Part shown: piece by piece, positions 46,763 through 54,931 of the stretch
Numbering within the stretch: the first letter of the stretch is position 1
Layout of the letters: each line of letters starts with the position of its first letter
Assembly: GCA_964623625.1 (NCBI GenBank)
Contig: CAZUUJ010000006.1
Span: 1-64,000 of the forward strand
Length of the DNA stretch: 64,000 nucleotides
Direction of reading: 5' to 3'
Source: CAZLGM01 sp964623625
Lineage (GTDB): Bacteria; Desulfobacterota; Desulfobulbia; Desulfobulbales; Desulfocapsaceae
Notes under the pieces: model-generated
Told to the model about the DNA's origin: nothing
Databases searched by the model: none
Seen by the model: the letters and a program-made list of their open reading frames with translations, nothing else
Position numbers and translations under genes: made by a program

Positions 46763-47814
46763 TCAATACCAATATGGAAGCTATACTGTATGACTATATA
46801 AATAATATAGATTCCCAGCAACCAGACTCCCTGCCAGCGCCGAAACGTTCCCGCCTTGTTTATGGAAATGAAAAATCTGAACGAGTAAAGAATGAGCAGC
46901 ATCACCGGAAAGTGGAAATAATAAAAGTTGACTGGAATGGCAAGGGGTGTTGCAGCAGCTGCACAACCGATGACAAACAGACAGTTGAGTACGTCCGCCC
47001 CGACAATGTTGCCAACAATAATTTCAGGATAGCCTTTTCTAAGAGCGGCAATAGCGGTCATCAACTCCGGTAGTGATGTGCCAAAGGCCACTATGGTAGC
47101 GGCTATGACATCATCGGGAACGCCCAGCCGTATGGCTATTTCAGCAGCAGAAGGGACAAGACAGCGGGCACCCAGAATAACCATGATCAGCCCGCCGACC
47201 ACAAGCAGAAAGCTCTTTGGAAGAGTTGCCGTTGCCTCATCACTTTCCACCTGATTTTCTTCCTGACTCTCACCCTTTTTTGCCCAGCGGTAGGTTGTGT
47301 AGAGATAAACAGCGAGCAGGGCCAAAAAGAGAAAACCGGTCCACCTGTGCAGCTGCGGGTCACCAGGGTTTTGTATCAGTGACGATATGGCGATAACGAC
47401 AAGCAGAGTGGCGGCGGCTACCTGGACCCAGCCGGTCCGGTTGAGGATATACCGGTTGACCGGAACGGTTGCCAGGATGCATGTCAAACCGAAGATCATC
47501 CCGGTATCGGCAATAATTGAGCCGACACCATTACCAAGGGCCAGGCCGGAGTTACCCATATAAGCGGCCATGACCGAAACAAAGGCCTCGGGCAGTGTTG
47601 TCCCGAGGGAGATAATGGTTGCTCCGATGACAATCCTGGGCAGCCCGGTTCTCACAGCAAGATTGACAGCACCGTCTATCATCCAGTCCGCGCCCTTTGA
47701 AAGGACCAGTATAAAGATTGCGATGAAGAGGAAAAGCAGCAGAAAAGGGGTGTCGGATAAAAACTGACGCGCGGCCTCTTCGTTTATAATCAGCTGCAGG
47801 AGGGTATTGTCCAT
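46759..47814 (-). CDS. Calcium/sodium antiporter (YrbG/CaCA family)
   Basis: About 351 residues, ten or so membrane helices in two inverted halves. The alpha repeats are visible: GATIISLGTTLPEAFVSVMA with GNGVGS in the first half and AATIVAFGTSLPELMTAIAA with GNIVGADVLN in the second. It exchanges Na+ or H+ for Ca2+ across the inner membrane. I prefer ATG 47814 to TTG 47832. The C terminus ends HIGIE and the stop TAA belongs to the adjacent R1 repeat, so the original end may have been replaced. Confidence 0.92.
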   Translation of the reverse strand: MDNTLLQLIINEEAARQFLSDTPFLLLFLFIAIFILVLSKGADWMIDGAVNLAVRTGLPRIVIGATIISLGTTLPEAFVSVMAAYMGNSGLALGNGVGSIIADTGMIFGLTCILATVPVNRYILNRTGWVQVAAATLLVVIAISSLIQNPGDPQLHRWTGFLFLALLAVYLYTTYRWAKKGESQEENQVESDEATATLPKSFLLVVGGLIMVILGARCLVPSAAEIAIRLGVPDDVIAATIVAFGTSLPELMTAIAALRKGYPEIIVGNIVGADVLNCLFVIGCAAAATPLAIPVNFYYFHFPVMLLILYSFRFFISINKAGTFRRWQGVWLLGIYIIYIVIQYSFHIGIE

Positions 47815-47918
47815 TTGGGATTGAATGACCAAAAAATGTTACCGGGAAATGATCGGCTCTTGAAATATAAATCCGATAGAACCCGTAGCACAGGACCTTT
47901 GTTTCAGGCTTTTTGTAC

Positions 47919-47952
47919 AATCAAAGCCATATTGTCTAGCGTGGTTGTTTAC
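47919..47952 (-). repeat. Degenerate end of repeat R1
   Basis: On the minus strand: GTAAACAACCACGC, 10 unrelated bases, then GGCTTTGATT. Both blocks match the first 36 bases of R1 with nearly the same spacing, but the H1 hairpin is destroyed. It lies in the 47833-48143 intergenic stretch, which otherwise shows only the presumed pdxH promoter region. Confidence 0.6.
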
Positions 47953-48143
47953 CCTAAAAACGGTAGATTATCACGATCTATTTAAAATGCAGATAACCGT
48001 TCTCTAATTACTCCATTACAATTTGTTTAGAGAAGGCCGGTTCGGTTGATTAAATAGAAATAGTCGATGACAAGACCATATTCAATGATTAAGTTGGAGC
48101 GCGAAAACACCGGGAACTCAACTTAAATGAATTTGAGGGCATT

Positions 48144-48779
48144 GTGGAAATCAGTCATTTTCGCCGTGAATATTTACGAGGCGGCCTGAACAGAGAAGAT
48201 CTGAGAGGGAACCCTGTCAGCCAGTTCAGTGACTGGCTCGCTCAGGCAAAGGATACCGATATCGGTGATCCAACCGCCATGATTCTAGCTACCGTTGATG
48301 GCTCCGGACGGCCAAGCCAGCGGACCGTTCTGCTGAAATATTTCGATGACAACGGGTTTGTTTTCTTTACCAATTACAACAGCCGTAAGGCAAAAGAGAT
48401 AGAAGGAAACAGTCAGGTCAGCTTGCTCTTTGTCTGGCTGGAGCTGGAAAGGCAAGTCATGATCAACGGGACGGCTGAAAAAATTTCCACCGCTGATTCA
48501 ATTAAGTACTTTCTGTCCCGTCCACGGGAATCCCAGGTTGCCGCCTGGATTTCCGACCAGTCATCGGTGGTCTCCTCACGTTCATTTCTGATGAATAAGT
48601 TTGATGAGTTCAAGAGAAAGCTGGGTGAGGGCAAGGTAGAATTACCATCCTTTTGGGGAGGGTACCGTGTCCTACCGGAAGAGTTCGAGTTCTGGCAGGG
48701 TGGTAAAAACAGGCTCCATGACCGCTTTCTTTATAAGAAAGTGAAATCCGGATGGTCCATCGAACGACTGGCTCCCTGA
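48144..48779 (+). CDS. pdxH: Pyridoxamine 5'-phosphate oxidase
   Basis: FMN enzyme making pyridoxal 5'-phosphate from pyridoxine or pyridoxamine phosphate with oxygen. 211 residues, normal length. Typical start RREYLRGGLNREDLRGNPVSQF, FMN-binding SQRTVLLKYFDDNGFVFFTNYNSRKA, and the family C-terminal signature (EEFEFWQGGKNRLHDRF ... WSIERLAP). It is the only plus-strand gene in this section and its oxygen use fits the oxygen-tolerance theme. An R1 repeat starts 13 bases after its stop. Confidence 0.96.
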   Translation: MEISHFRREYLRGGLNREDLRGNPVSQFSDWLAQAKDTDIGDPTAMILATVDGSGRPSQRTVLLKYFDDNGFVFFTNYNSRKAKEIEGNSQVSLLFVWLELERQVMINGTAEKISTADSIKYFLSRPRESQVAAWISDQSSVVSSRSFLMNKFDEFKRKLGEGKVELPSFWGGYRVLPEEFEFWQGGKNRLHDRFLYKKVKSGWSIERLAP

Positions 48780-48791
48780 TCCGGTTTATAA

Positions 48792-48936
48792 TTGCGCAGC
48801 GGTTTTACCGTAAGCTGTATAAAACCGCCGGCTCCGCCAGCGGATAGCACTGCTCATTTAAACATACGTGCTTCGCACATTTGCTCCCCGGCTATGCCGG
48901 GAATCAAAGCCACGCGTTTTATGCGTGATTGTTTAC
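48792..48936 (-). repeat. 144-bp multi-hairpin repeat R1, copy 2
   Basis: 145 bases, the most diverged full copy; H4 and H1 are imperfect. It lies between the convergent pdxH and DUF gene ends, where its hairpins could act as a two-way terminator. Its first bases supply the TAA stop of the neighbouring minus-strand gene. Confidence 0.88.
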
Positions 48937-49355
48937 TCTTTAACAACCTTTCGAATACCCGATATCAGATAGACACAACCGGCAAGCAGAATAAAGCCTG
49001 CTCCTATGAAGTGAACCATTGGTGGAGCAAACATCCGGTTGTCAAAGGCTGCCAGGCAGCTCCCTTTATACTGAAGGATCTTTATCTCATCGTTGAGATT
49101 GGTATCTGTAAATTTTTCCTTTGAAATCCTGCTTTTTCCACTGCATCTGGAATTGATATCTCGTATTTCGATGATGTAATCCATAGCAGTTCCGCCCCGG
49201 ATCTGGGAGCGTGCCTTTTTGTATTTCTTTGTCACAACACCTTGTGTCTGGACGATATCTTTTTTGTGCAAAAACATCCAGATGTAGGGAAGATCATCGT
49301 AAATGAGCCAGATGGAAAAGCAAATAAACAGAAGAGGATAGATGAACTTTTTCAT
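48933..49355 (-). CDS. Small membrane protein, DUF3592-like
   Basis: 140 residues with two membrane helices (residues 5-30 and 112-132) flanking a soluble part. The order helix - QGVVTKKYKKARSQ - beta-rich core - helix resembles DUF3592 proteins. Function unknown. It follows rtcB with a 5-base gap, so it is probably co-transcribed with it. It ends VVKE with a TAA contributed by repeat R1. Confidence 0.7.
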   Translation of the reverse strand: MKKFIYPLLFICFSIWLIYDDLPYIWMFLHKKDIVQTQGVVTKKYKKARSQIRGGTAMDYIIEIRDINSRCSGKSRISKEKFTDTNLNDEIKILQYKGSCLAAFDNRMFAPPMVHFIGAGFILLAGCVYLISGIRKVVKE

Positions 49356-49360
49356 GGCTC

Positions 49361-50536
49361 CTAGCCTTTGACAACCGCAAGGGGATGGAGCGTCTCCACA
49401 ACCTGGATCAGATCCAGTTGATTGTTGAGAACGGTGTCAATATCCTTGTAGGCGCCGGCGGCCTCATCGAGACTTCGTTTTGATCGAACTGAGTGGATGA
49501 TGCCTTGATTGTCAAGCTTGCGGATTTCATCTTGCAGGGAGAGTGTTCGCTGGGCCTGTTTACGACCCATTTTCCGTCCGGCGCCGTGAGAACATGACAT
49601 GAATGAATCCCTGTTACCCTTGCCGCGAACAATGTAGCTGGCAGCCCCTTGAGATCCGGGGATGATGCCGATTTCACCTTTGAACGCCCTGGTAGCTCCT
49701 TTACGGTGGACCAGGACTTTTTTGTGAAAGTGAGCTTCAAAAGCGGCATAATTGTGGGCCACATGGATCATCGGTTCAAAATTCACTTTAGTGACAAATG
49801 AGTGGACAATGTCCTGGAGCCGCGCCATCATCAGCTTACGGTTGCAACGGGCAAATTCTGCGCAGTAGCCCATTTCCGCAAGATAGTTCTGTCCCTCTTC
49901 CGAGTCAATCGGCAGATAGGCCAGTTGGAATTTCTTCGGAATCGGTGACTTCCATTTTGCATTGAGCTGGATGGCACGTTTGTTGTAATGGTTGGCTACC
50001 CGGTATCCCAGGTTTCTGCTGCCCGAATGGATCATCAGCCAGATAAAACCGTCATTGCCACGTTGAATTTCAATAAAATGGTTGCCACCGCCAAGGGTCC
50101 CGATCTGGCCGAGCGCACTTCTGTATTCTCTGTTGATGATGGGGAGTTCGGAGACGGGTGGCGCTCCTTTGATATTGGGCATATGGCTTTCGTGCTGCCG
50201 CCTTTTATGGTGTTTAAAACCAAGCGGAATAGCGCTTCGGATACCAGCCATAATTGTTTTAAGACTGTCCCTGTCCATGTGATGGATCGATGTCTGAACG
50301 GCACACATGCCGCAGCCGATATCCACACCAACAGCGTTGGGCACAACCATCTTTTCCGAAGCCATGACCCCGCCGATGGGCATGCCATACCCCATATGGG
50401 CATCCGGCATGATAGCTACATGCTTGAAAATAAAGGGCAGGTTGGCCAGATTTTTAGCCTGCTGGAGCGCTTCTTTTTCAATATCATCAAGCCACAACTT
50501 GATGGGATGTTTTTCCGTTTTAATGATCTGTTTCAT
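49361..50536 (-). CDS. rtcB: RNA-splicing ligase RtcB
   Basis: GTP- and Mn-dependent RNA ligase joining 2',3'-cyclic phosphate (or 3'-phosphate) and 5'-OH ends, for RNA repair. About 391 residues. Metal and guanylate sites are visible: MPDAHMGYGMPIGGV, GVDIGCGMCAV (metal Cys), GTLGGGNHFIEI, MIHSGSRNLG, HNYAAFE and the guanylated His in SCSHGAGRKMGR. I start at ATG 50536; GTG 50575 would add 13 residues. No rtcA or rtcR is nearby. Confidence 0.94.
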   Translation of the reverse strand: MKQIIKTEKHPIKLWLDDIEKEALQQAKNLANLPFIFKHVAIMPDAHMGYGMPIGGVMASEKMVVPNAVGVDIGCGMCAVQTSIHHMDRDSLKTIMAGIRSAIPLGFKHHKRRQHESHMPNIKGAPPVSELPIINREYRSALGQIGTLGGGNHFIEIQRGNDGFIWLMIHSGSRNLGYRVANHYNKRAIQLNAKWKSPIPKKFQLAYLPIDSEEGQNYLAEMGYCAEFARCNRKLMMARLQDIVHSFVTKVNFEPMIHVAHNYAAFEAHFHKKVLVHRKGATRAFKGEIGIIPGSQGAASYIVRGKGNRDSFMSCSHGAGRKMGRKQAQRTLSLQDEIRKLDNQGIIHSVRSKRSLDEAAGAYKDIDTVLNNQLDLIQVVETLHPLAVVKG

Positions 50537-50787
50537 ATTTTTAATCAGCGATATATACAGGATCGCCCCCGACACACCAGCTGATCTCTCGACTCTAAGT
50601 CATCAAGGAAGAGGTCAGCAAGAGGGGTCGGCCAAGCCAGTATTATGATAAATCTCTCACTAACTTAAGACCGCAATAGGTGCGGCTGTCGTTTGCCGTC
50701 GCTTATGTAGTGTGTCAGAAAAATGTCAGAAGGAGGTTGTATGTTGCTCACACGACATTAATTCTTTTGAAGTTTTCGAGCAATTAG

Positions 50788-51258
50788 ATGCCTAGGTCCG
50801 AACCATATCTCCAAAATACCGCAGTCTATCATCCACGTAATCCGTTTACATCAACGCTCTATCAACTCCTCAAAAATCATTTTGAACGATTTGAGCGGAA
50901 TTATCAGCAAGAATTTTCAGTTTAATACGGTTTTTATCGCTCAGTCGTGTCTGATGTCGTCCACGCGTATTTTGATTGCGGTGACCTTAAGAAAGGTTCG
51001 GAGTCTCCACTCTGTTGCGCTTACCTGCCCGTATTCGATGCCCTGATTGCCATCATGAATTCCTGCTTGCTTTCTCCTGTCGCAGACGATGGTTCCTGAG
51101 TCTCCTTTCAGTCGCTTACCTGTCCCTCATGTCATGCCCCATTCTTTAGTGAAGCCCCTGGCTGAAGTTCTTCGAGCGAACCTGCTGATAATGCACAAAA
51201 AGGAAGGGCTCATTGATGAGGATTTTATCAGGATGATCATGAAGTGGCGCCACACTTC
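50788..51258 (+). pseudogene. Decayed IS91-family transposase
   Basis: Homology to IS91/IS801-type transposases runs through three frames. The N-terminal YHPRNPFTSTLYQLLKNHFE and FERNYQQEF are followed by an in-frame TAA, then DCGDLKKG. The zinc-binding part RCPDCHHEFLLAFSCRRRWF is in a second frame, and LLIMHKKEGLIDEDFIRMI with MKWRHTSGF in a third. The catalytic Tyr region is absent. The match ends abruptly at about 51258, where the sequence passes into repeat R2, marking a recombination junction. Confidence 0.8.
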
Positions 51259-51319
51259 CGGTTTCAAAACCTCAATTCTGGCTGTATGGGGGAGGGAAAA
51301 AAAGCAAATTCTTATCACC
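51256..51319 (+). repeat. Degenerate repeat R2, partial copy
   Basis: 64 bases (TTCCGGTTTCAAAACCTCAA to TTCTTATCACC) matching the right half of the R2 copies at 52623 and 63593. Fused directly to the IS91 remnant. Confidence 0.7.
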
Positions 51320-51376
51320 AAATTTAATAGTATTAATCCTTGATTTGTAACATAAAATCGGGCTTTTTCGGGGCTG

Positions 51377-52408
51377 TTATTTCGTCAGGCGATTAATATC
51401 TTCAACCAGCTGATCAATTCGTTTGGTGGTCGTATTCCATGAGGTCATGAAACGAACACCGCCTGCACCGATGAAAGTATAAAAATGGTACCCAAGGTTT
51501 CTGAGTCCGGCCTGAATCTTTTCCGGCATCTGGACAAAAACAGCATTGACCTCGACAGGATACAACAGATTGAGGGAAGTGTTCCCACCCAACTGGTCGG
51601 CCAGATATCGCGCACATTCATTTGCATGGGTAGCATTCTTCCGCCAAATCCCTGTCTCAAGAAAGCCCGCCCACTGGCATGAAATGAATCTCATTTTCGA
51701 TGCAAGTTGACCGGCCTGCTTGCATCTGTAGGCAAATTCAGAACCAAGTTCGCGGTTGAAAAAAATCACCGCTTCACCAAGCGACATACCGTTTTTTGTG
51801 CCACCGAGACATAAGACATCTACACCAGATTTCCAGGTCATTTCCGCCGGTGTTTTTCCAGATGAAACAATGGCGTTGCTAAACCGGGCACCGTCCATAT
51901 GTATCCGTAAACCATATTTTTCTGCCATATTCTTGATCTGGGTCAGTTCTGTTGTGGTATATACAGTACCGAGTTCCGTCGACTGGGTGAGGCTTATAAC
52001 CTTTGGTTTCGGATAGTGTATATCTGAGCGTTTAGTAACGATTGCCTCTATCTGTTCTGGTGTCAGTTTACCGTTTGCTTCTTTACCCAACAATATTTTA
52101 ATACCGTTTGAAAAAAACTCGGGAGCACCGCATTCATCTGTTTCAATATGGGATGTGTTGGTGCAGATAAGACTGTGGTAAGATTGGCAGAGGGAAGATA
52201 GGGCAAGGGAATTGGCTGCGGTTCCGTTAAAAACAAAATAATTATCACAATCGGTTTCGAAAAAATCTCTCAAGAGATCGGCTGCTTTCTGCGTCCATTC
52301 GTCTTCACCGTAGGGAAAAGCATCACCGTTATTGGCCTTTTCGATTGCCTGGAGTGCTTCCGGGCAAATACCTGAATAATTATCACTGGCGAATTGTTCG
52401 GTTGTCAT
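51377..52408 (-). CDS. ltaE: Low-specificity L-threonine aldolase
   Basis: PLP enzyme cleaving threonine or allo-threonine to glycine and acetaldehyde. 343 residues from the chosen start MTTEQFASDNYSG (GAGGA upstream); the longer frame to 52516 adds unrelated residues. Visible: DNYSGICPEALQAI, the aromatic/His stacking area NTSHIETDECGAPEF, HMDGARFSNA with the PLP-pairing Asp, and CLGGTKNGM with the Schiff-base Lys. Single gene between IS debris on both sides. Confidence 0.92.
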   Translation of the reverse strand: MTTEQFASDNYSGICPEALQAIEKANNGDAFPYGEDEWTQKAADLLRDFFETDCDNYFVFNGTAANSLALSSLCQSYHSLICTNTSHIETDECGAPEFFSNGIKILLGKEANGKLTPEQIEAIVTKRSDIHYPKPKVISLTQSTELGTVYTTTELTQIKNMAEKYGLRIHMDGARFSNAIVSSGKTPAEMTWKSGVDVLCLGGTKNGMSLGEAVIFFNRELGSEFAYRCKQAGQLASKMRFISCQWAGFLETGIWRKNATHANECARYLADQLGGNTSLNLLYPVEVNAVFVQMPEKIQAGLRNLGYHFYTFIGAGGVRFMTSWNTTTKRIDQLVEDINRLTK

Positions 52409-52622
52409 TTTTTTTATCCTCAAGGCAGAATACGTTTTCCATAAATCAGATGACCGCATTCTTTGCCGTCTATTTCCGCAATATTTGGCATATGCCCCCA
52501 TCTGCTGAAGTACCACTATCCCATAAAATCAGATTGACAGCAAATTGTCAGGATCGTATCTTTTCCTGACATGTTAAAAAACGTTTCACCTTCGATGATG
52601 GGAGAGGGAGATCTCAAACCCG

Positions 52623-52744
52623 GATGAGTCAGTCAAAGCAAGGATTGTTGCCTCTGTTTGTACCTCATCGGGCGGCAATTTCCGGTTTTAAAATCCCAAT
52701 TCTAAACGTGTGGAGGAGGGGGTGAAAAACAATTACCTGTCACC
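52623..52744 (+). repeat. Degenerate repeat R2, full copy 1
   Basis: 122 bases from GATGAGTCAGTC to CACC, same length as the copy at 63593 with no gaps. It has no clear coding capacity. The gene-free stretch 52409-53389 otherwise contains only repeat R1 copy 3 and the upstream region of the Wzt gene. Confidence 0.75.
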
Positions 52745-53031
52745 CTCATTTCTATTTCCCCATGTTCCAGGCATCTTTAGAAAGATTACCATCAAGCTAA
52801 AAATGTCCGGCACTCCTCTGGATTTCATCCGTTAGAATTTTTCCGATATCAGCATTATGAGAGAAATTTTGATCCATATCGTGTTCAAGTTGATGGATTT
52901 CCAACTATTCCCTGGATAAATTGAAGTCGATAAATAGCAGGGAGAAAACAACTGTAAGTAAAGTGCGTTCGTAGCTGTCGTGTTGCACTCCCACACAATA
53001 GGGGCCTGACTTTGTAGTCCTGCATAGAGGA

Positions 53032-53175
53032 GTAAACAACCACGCGTAAAACGCGTGGCTTTGATTCCCGGCAAAGCCGGGGAGCAAATGTGCGAAGCAC
53101 TTATGTTTTAATGAGCAGCGTTATCCGCCGGCATAGCCGGCGGTTTTTACGGCATATGGTAAAACCGCTGCGCAA
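53032..53175 (+). repeat. 144-bp multi-hairpin repeat R1, copy 3
   Basis: Plus-strand orientation, GTAAACAACC to CGCTGCGCAA. All hairpins are perfect (H1 CCACGCGT/ACGCGTGG, H2, H3, H4), and GCAGCG/CGCTGC closes a larger stem around H4. It differs from copy 4 at only two of 144 positions, so the two are recent copies. Confidence 0.93.
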
Positions 53176-53389
53176 TAACAAATCCTGCCGGCAGCTGCCT
53201 TACTTCTTGTTGGGCCCGGTATTTTCTGGTATGTTTGTTTCAGCCTTTCTCCATTGATTTTATTGAGTTTTTACCAAATCCAATATGTCAAAAAGCGAAA
53301 GGCTTTGAACGGTAAAACGCAATTGTTTTAAATAGTTGTTATGTTTGCACACTGTGCCTGCAGCAAATCCGAAACGTGGGAATTACATA

Positions 53390-54766
53390 ATGATGGCAGA
53401 GCATGCAGCCATACAAGTTCATGACCTCTCAAAAGCCTACCATGTTTATGAGAAGCCAGTTGATTACCTGAAAGAAGCTTTTGTTCACAGGCTGCATAAT
53501 CTCGGTTTAATTGGGAGGCACCGCTATCACTTTAGGAAATATTGGGCTCTGAAAAACGTCTCTTTTCAAGTGCGCAAGGGGGAAAGCGTTGGTGTTATAG
53601 GGGAAAACGGTGCGGGCAAGTCAACACTACTGCAGCTTATTTGTGGCACTTTATTTCCCTCTTCCGGTAGTATTCAAGTAAGTGGAAGAATTGGTGCATT
53701 ATTGGAACTCGGTAGCGGCTTCAATTATGATTTTACCGGGATCGAAAATGTTCGAATGTATGCATCGATGTTGGGTCTGAGTAAAAAGGAAATAGATGTA
53801 CGGCTACCGGATATTTGTAAATTTGCCGATATAGGAGAATTTGTTTATCAACCGCTAAGGAACTATTCCAACGGTATGGTCGTGCGACTTGCTTTTGCGG
53901 CTCTTGCACACGTTGATGCAGACATACTTGTTATCGATGAAGCACTGGCAGTCGGAGACACTTTCTTTCAGCAGAAATGCCTCCGATTTCTCCATGATTT
54001 TCAAGATAAAGGGGGTACGATCTTATTTGTAACACACAATACATCAATGGTGCTTAATCTGTGCAGTAAAGCCCTGCTCCTTTATCCCGGTAGTGTAATA
54101 CCGTCAACCTTCGGCGATGCCGAGGAACTTTGTAAGAAATACCTGGAGAATATTTATAATGATCCACTTCGAGGAAAAAGCTCACCGGAAAATAAAGAAG
54201 GTTCGATGAAGATAAATGGGCCATCATGCCAACCTGTATCTTTTGATGGCGATTTAAAATTTGACAGTATCTATACAGTCTCTGGATTTCGAGTTAATGC
54301 AGACAGCTTTGGTCGGGGAGGGGCAGCTATCGTTGATGCAGGATTTTTCAACGAAGACGACCAGCGGTTGAGGACTCTGAATGGTGGGGATTCAGTCTGT
54401 TTCAAAATTTCAGTAAAGGTATATACACCCATTATCTGGCCGGCATTTGGCTTTATGCTCAAGAACAGCCTGGGAGAATATCTCTATACAGAGAGTACGG
54501 ATCAACACTTCAGGGAGCACCAACTTGTCTTTAGAGAAGGTGAGACCGTCACCGCTGCATTCAAATTCTCCATGCCGCATCTATATCAAGGTAAATATAC
54601 AATAAACGTAGCCTTTGCCGAAGGACTCGGCGATGACCATATCCAGCACCATTGGATCCATGATGCAGTCCAGCTCGATGTGCTTTCCAGCCGGGTCGCA
54701 CATGGCTTTAGTGGTATGAGTAAGATACAGATGAAAATCGATATATTTCCCAACTTTCATCAGTAA
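53390..54766 (+). CDS. Polysaccharide ABC-exporter ATPase with Wzt C-terminal domain
   Basis: ATP-binding subunit of an O-antigen/teichoic-acid-type exporter. About 458 residues. Walker A GENGAGKSTL, LELGSGFNYDFTG typical of the Wzt/TagH group, signature YSNGM, Walker B DILVIDEALAVGD. Residues 290-455 form a Wzt-like beta-sandwich that recognises modified glycan ends (VDAGFFNEDDQ, WPAFGFMLKNSLGEYL). The partner permease Wzm is not found next to it. The last codon CAG is followed by TAA from repeat R1 copy 4. Confidence 0.92.
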   Translation: MMAEHAAIQVHDLSKAYHVYEKPVDYLKEAFVHRLHNLGLIGRHRYHFRKYWALKNVSFQVRKGESVGVIGENGAGKSTLLQLICGTLFPSSGSIQVSGRIGALLELGSGFNYDFTGIENVRMYASMLGLSKKEIDVRLPDICKFADIGEFVYQPLRNYSNGMVVRLAFAALAHVDADILVIDEALAVGDTFFQQKCLRFLHDFQDKGGTILFVTHNTSMVLNLCSKALLLYPGSVIPSTFGDAEELCKKYLENIYNDPLRGKSSPENKEGSMKINGPSCQPVSFDGDLKFDSIYTVSGFRVNADSFGRGGAAIVDAGFFNEDDQRLRTLNGGDSVCFKISVKVYTPIIWPAFGFMLKNSLGEYLYTESTDQHFREHQLVFREGETVTAAFKFSMPHLYQGKYTINVAFAEGLGDDHIQHHWIHDAVQLDVLSSRVAHGFSGMSKIQMKIDIFPNFHQ

Positions 54767-54906
54767 ACAACCACGCGTGAAACGCGTGGCTTTGATTCCC
54801 GGCAAAGCCGGGGAGCAAATGTGCGAAGCACTTATGTTTTAATGAGCAGCGTTATCCGCCGGCATAGCCGGCGGTTTTTACGGCTTATGGTAAAACCGCT
54901 GCGCAA
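54763..54906 (+). repeat. 144-bp multi-hairpin repeat R1, copy 4
   Basis: Nearly identical to copy 3 (two differences). It begins inside the stop codon of the Wzt gene and ends 25 bases before the FkbM start, filling the whole intergenic space. Its hairpins could reduce or modulate read-through inside the operon. Confidence 0.93.
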
Positions 54907-54931
54907 TAATAAATTATTCCTAGATGATTAA

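Noticed and set aside
53336..53389. Upstream extension of the Wzt frame from 53336
   Set aside because: The added residues do not resemble Wzt starts; GGGA lies before ATG 53390 and the domain begins there.
46619..54906. R1 repeats considered as a CRISPR array or tRNA-like genes
   Set aside because: Copies are 1.9-4.1 kb apart, in both orientations, with no regular spacers; the hairpins do not form a tRNA cloverleaf with CCA-end or anticodon features.
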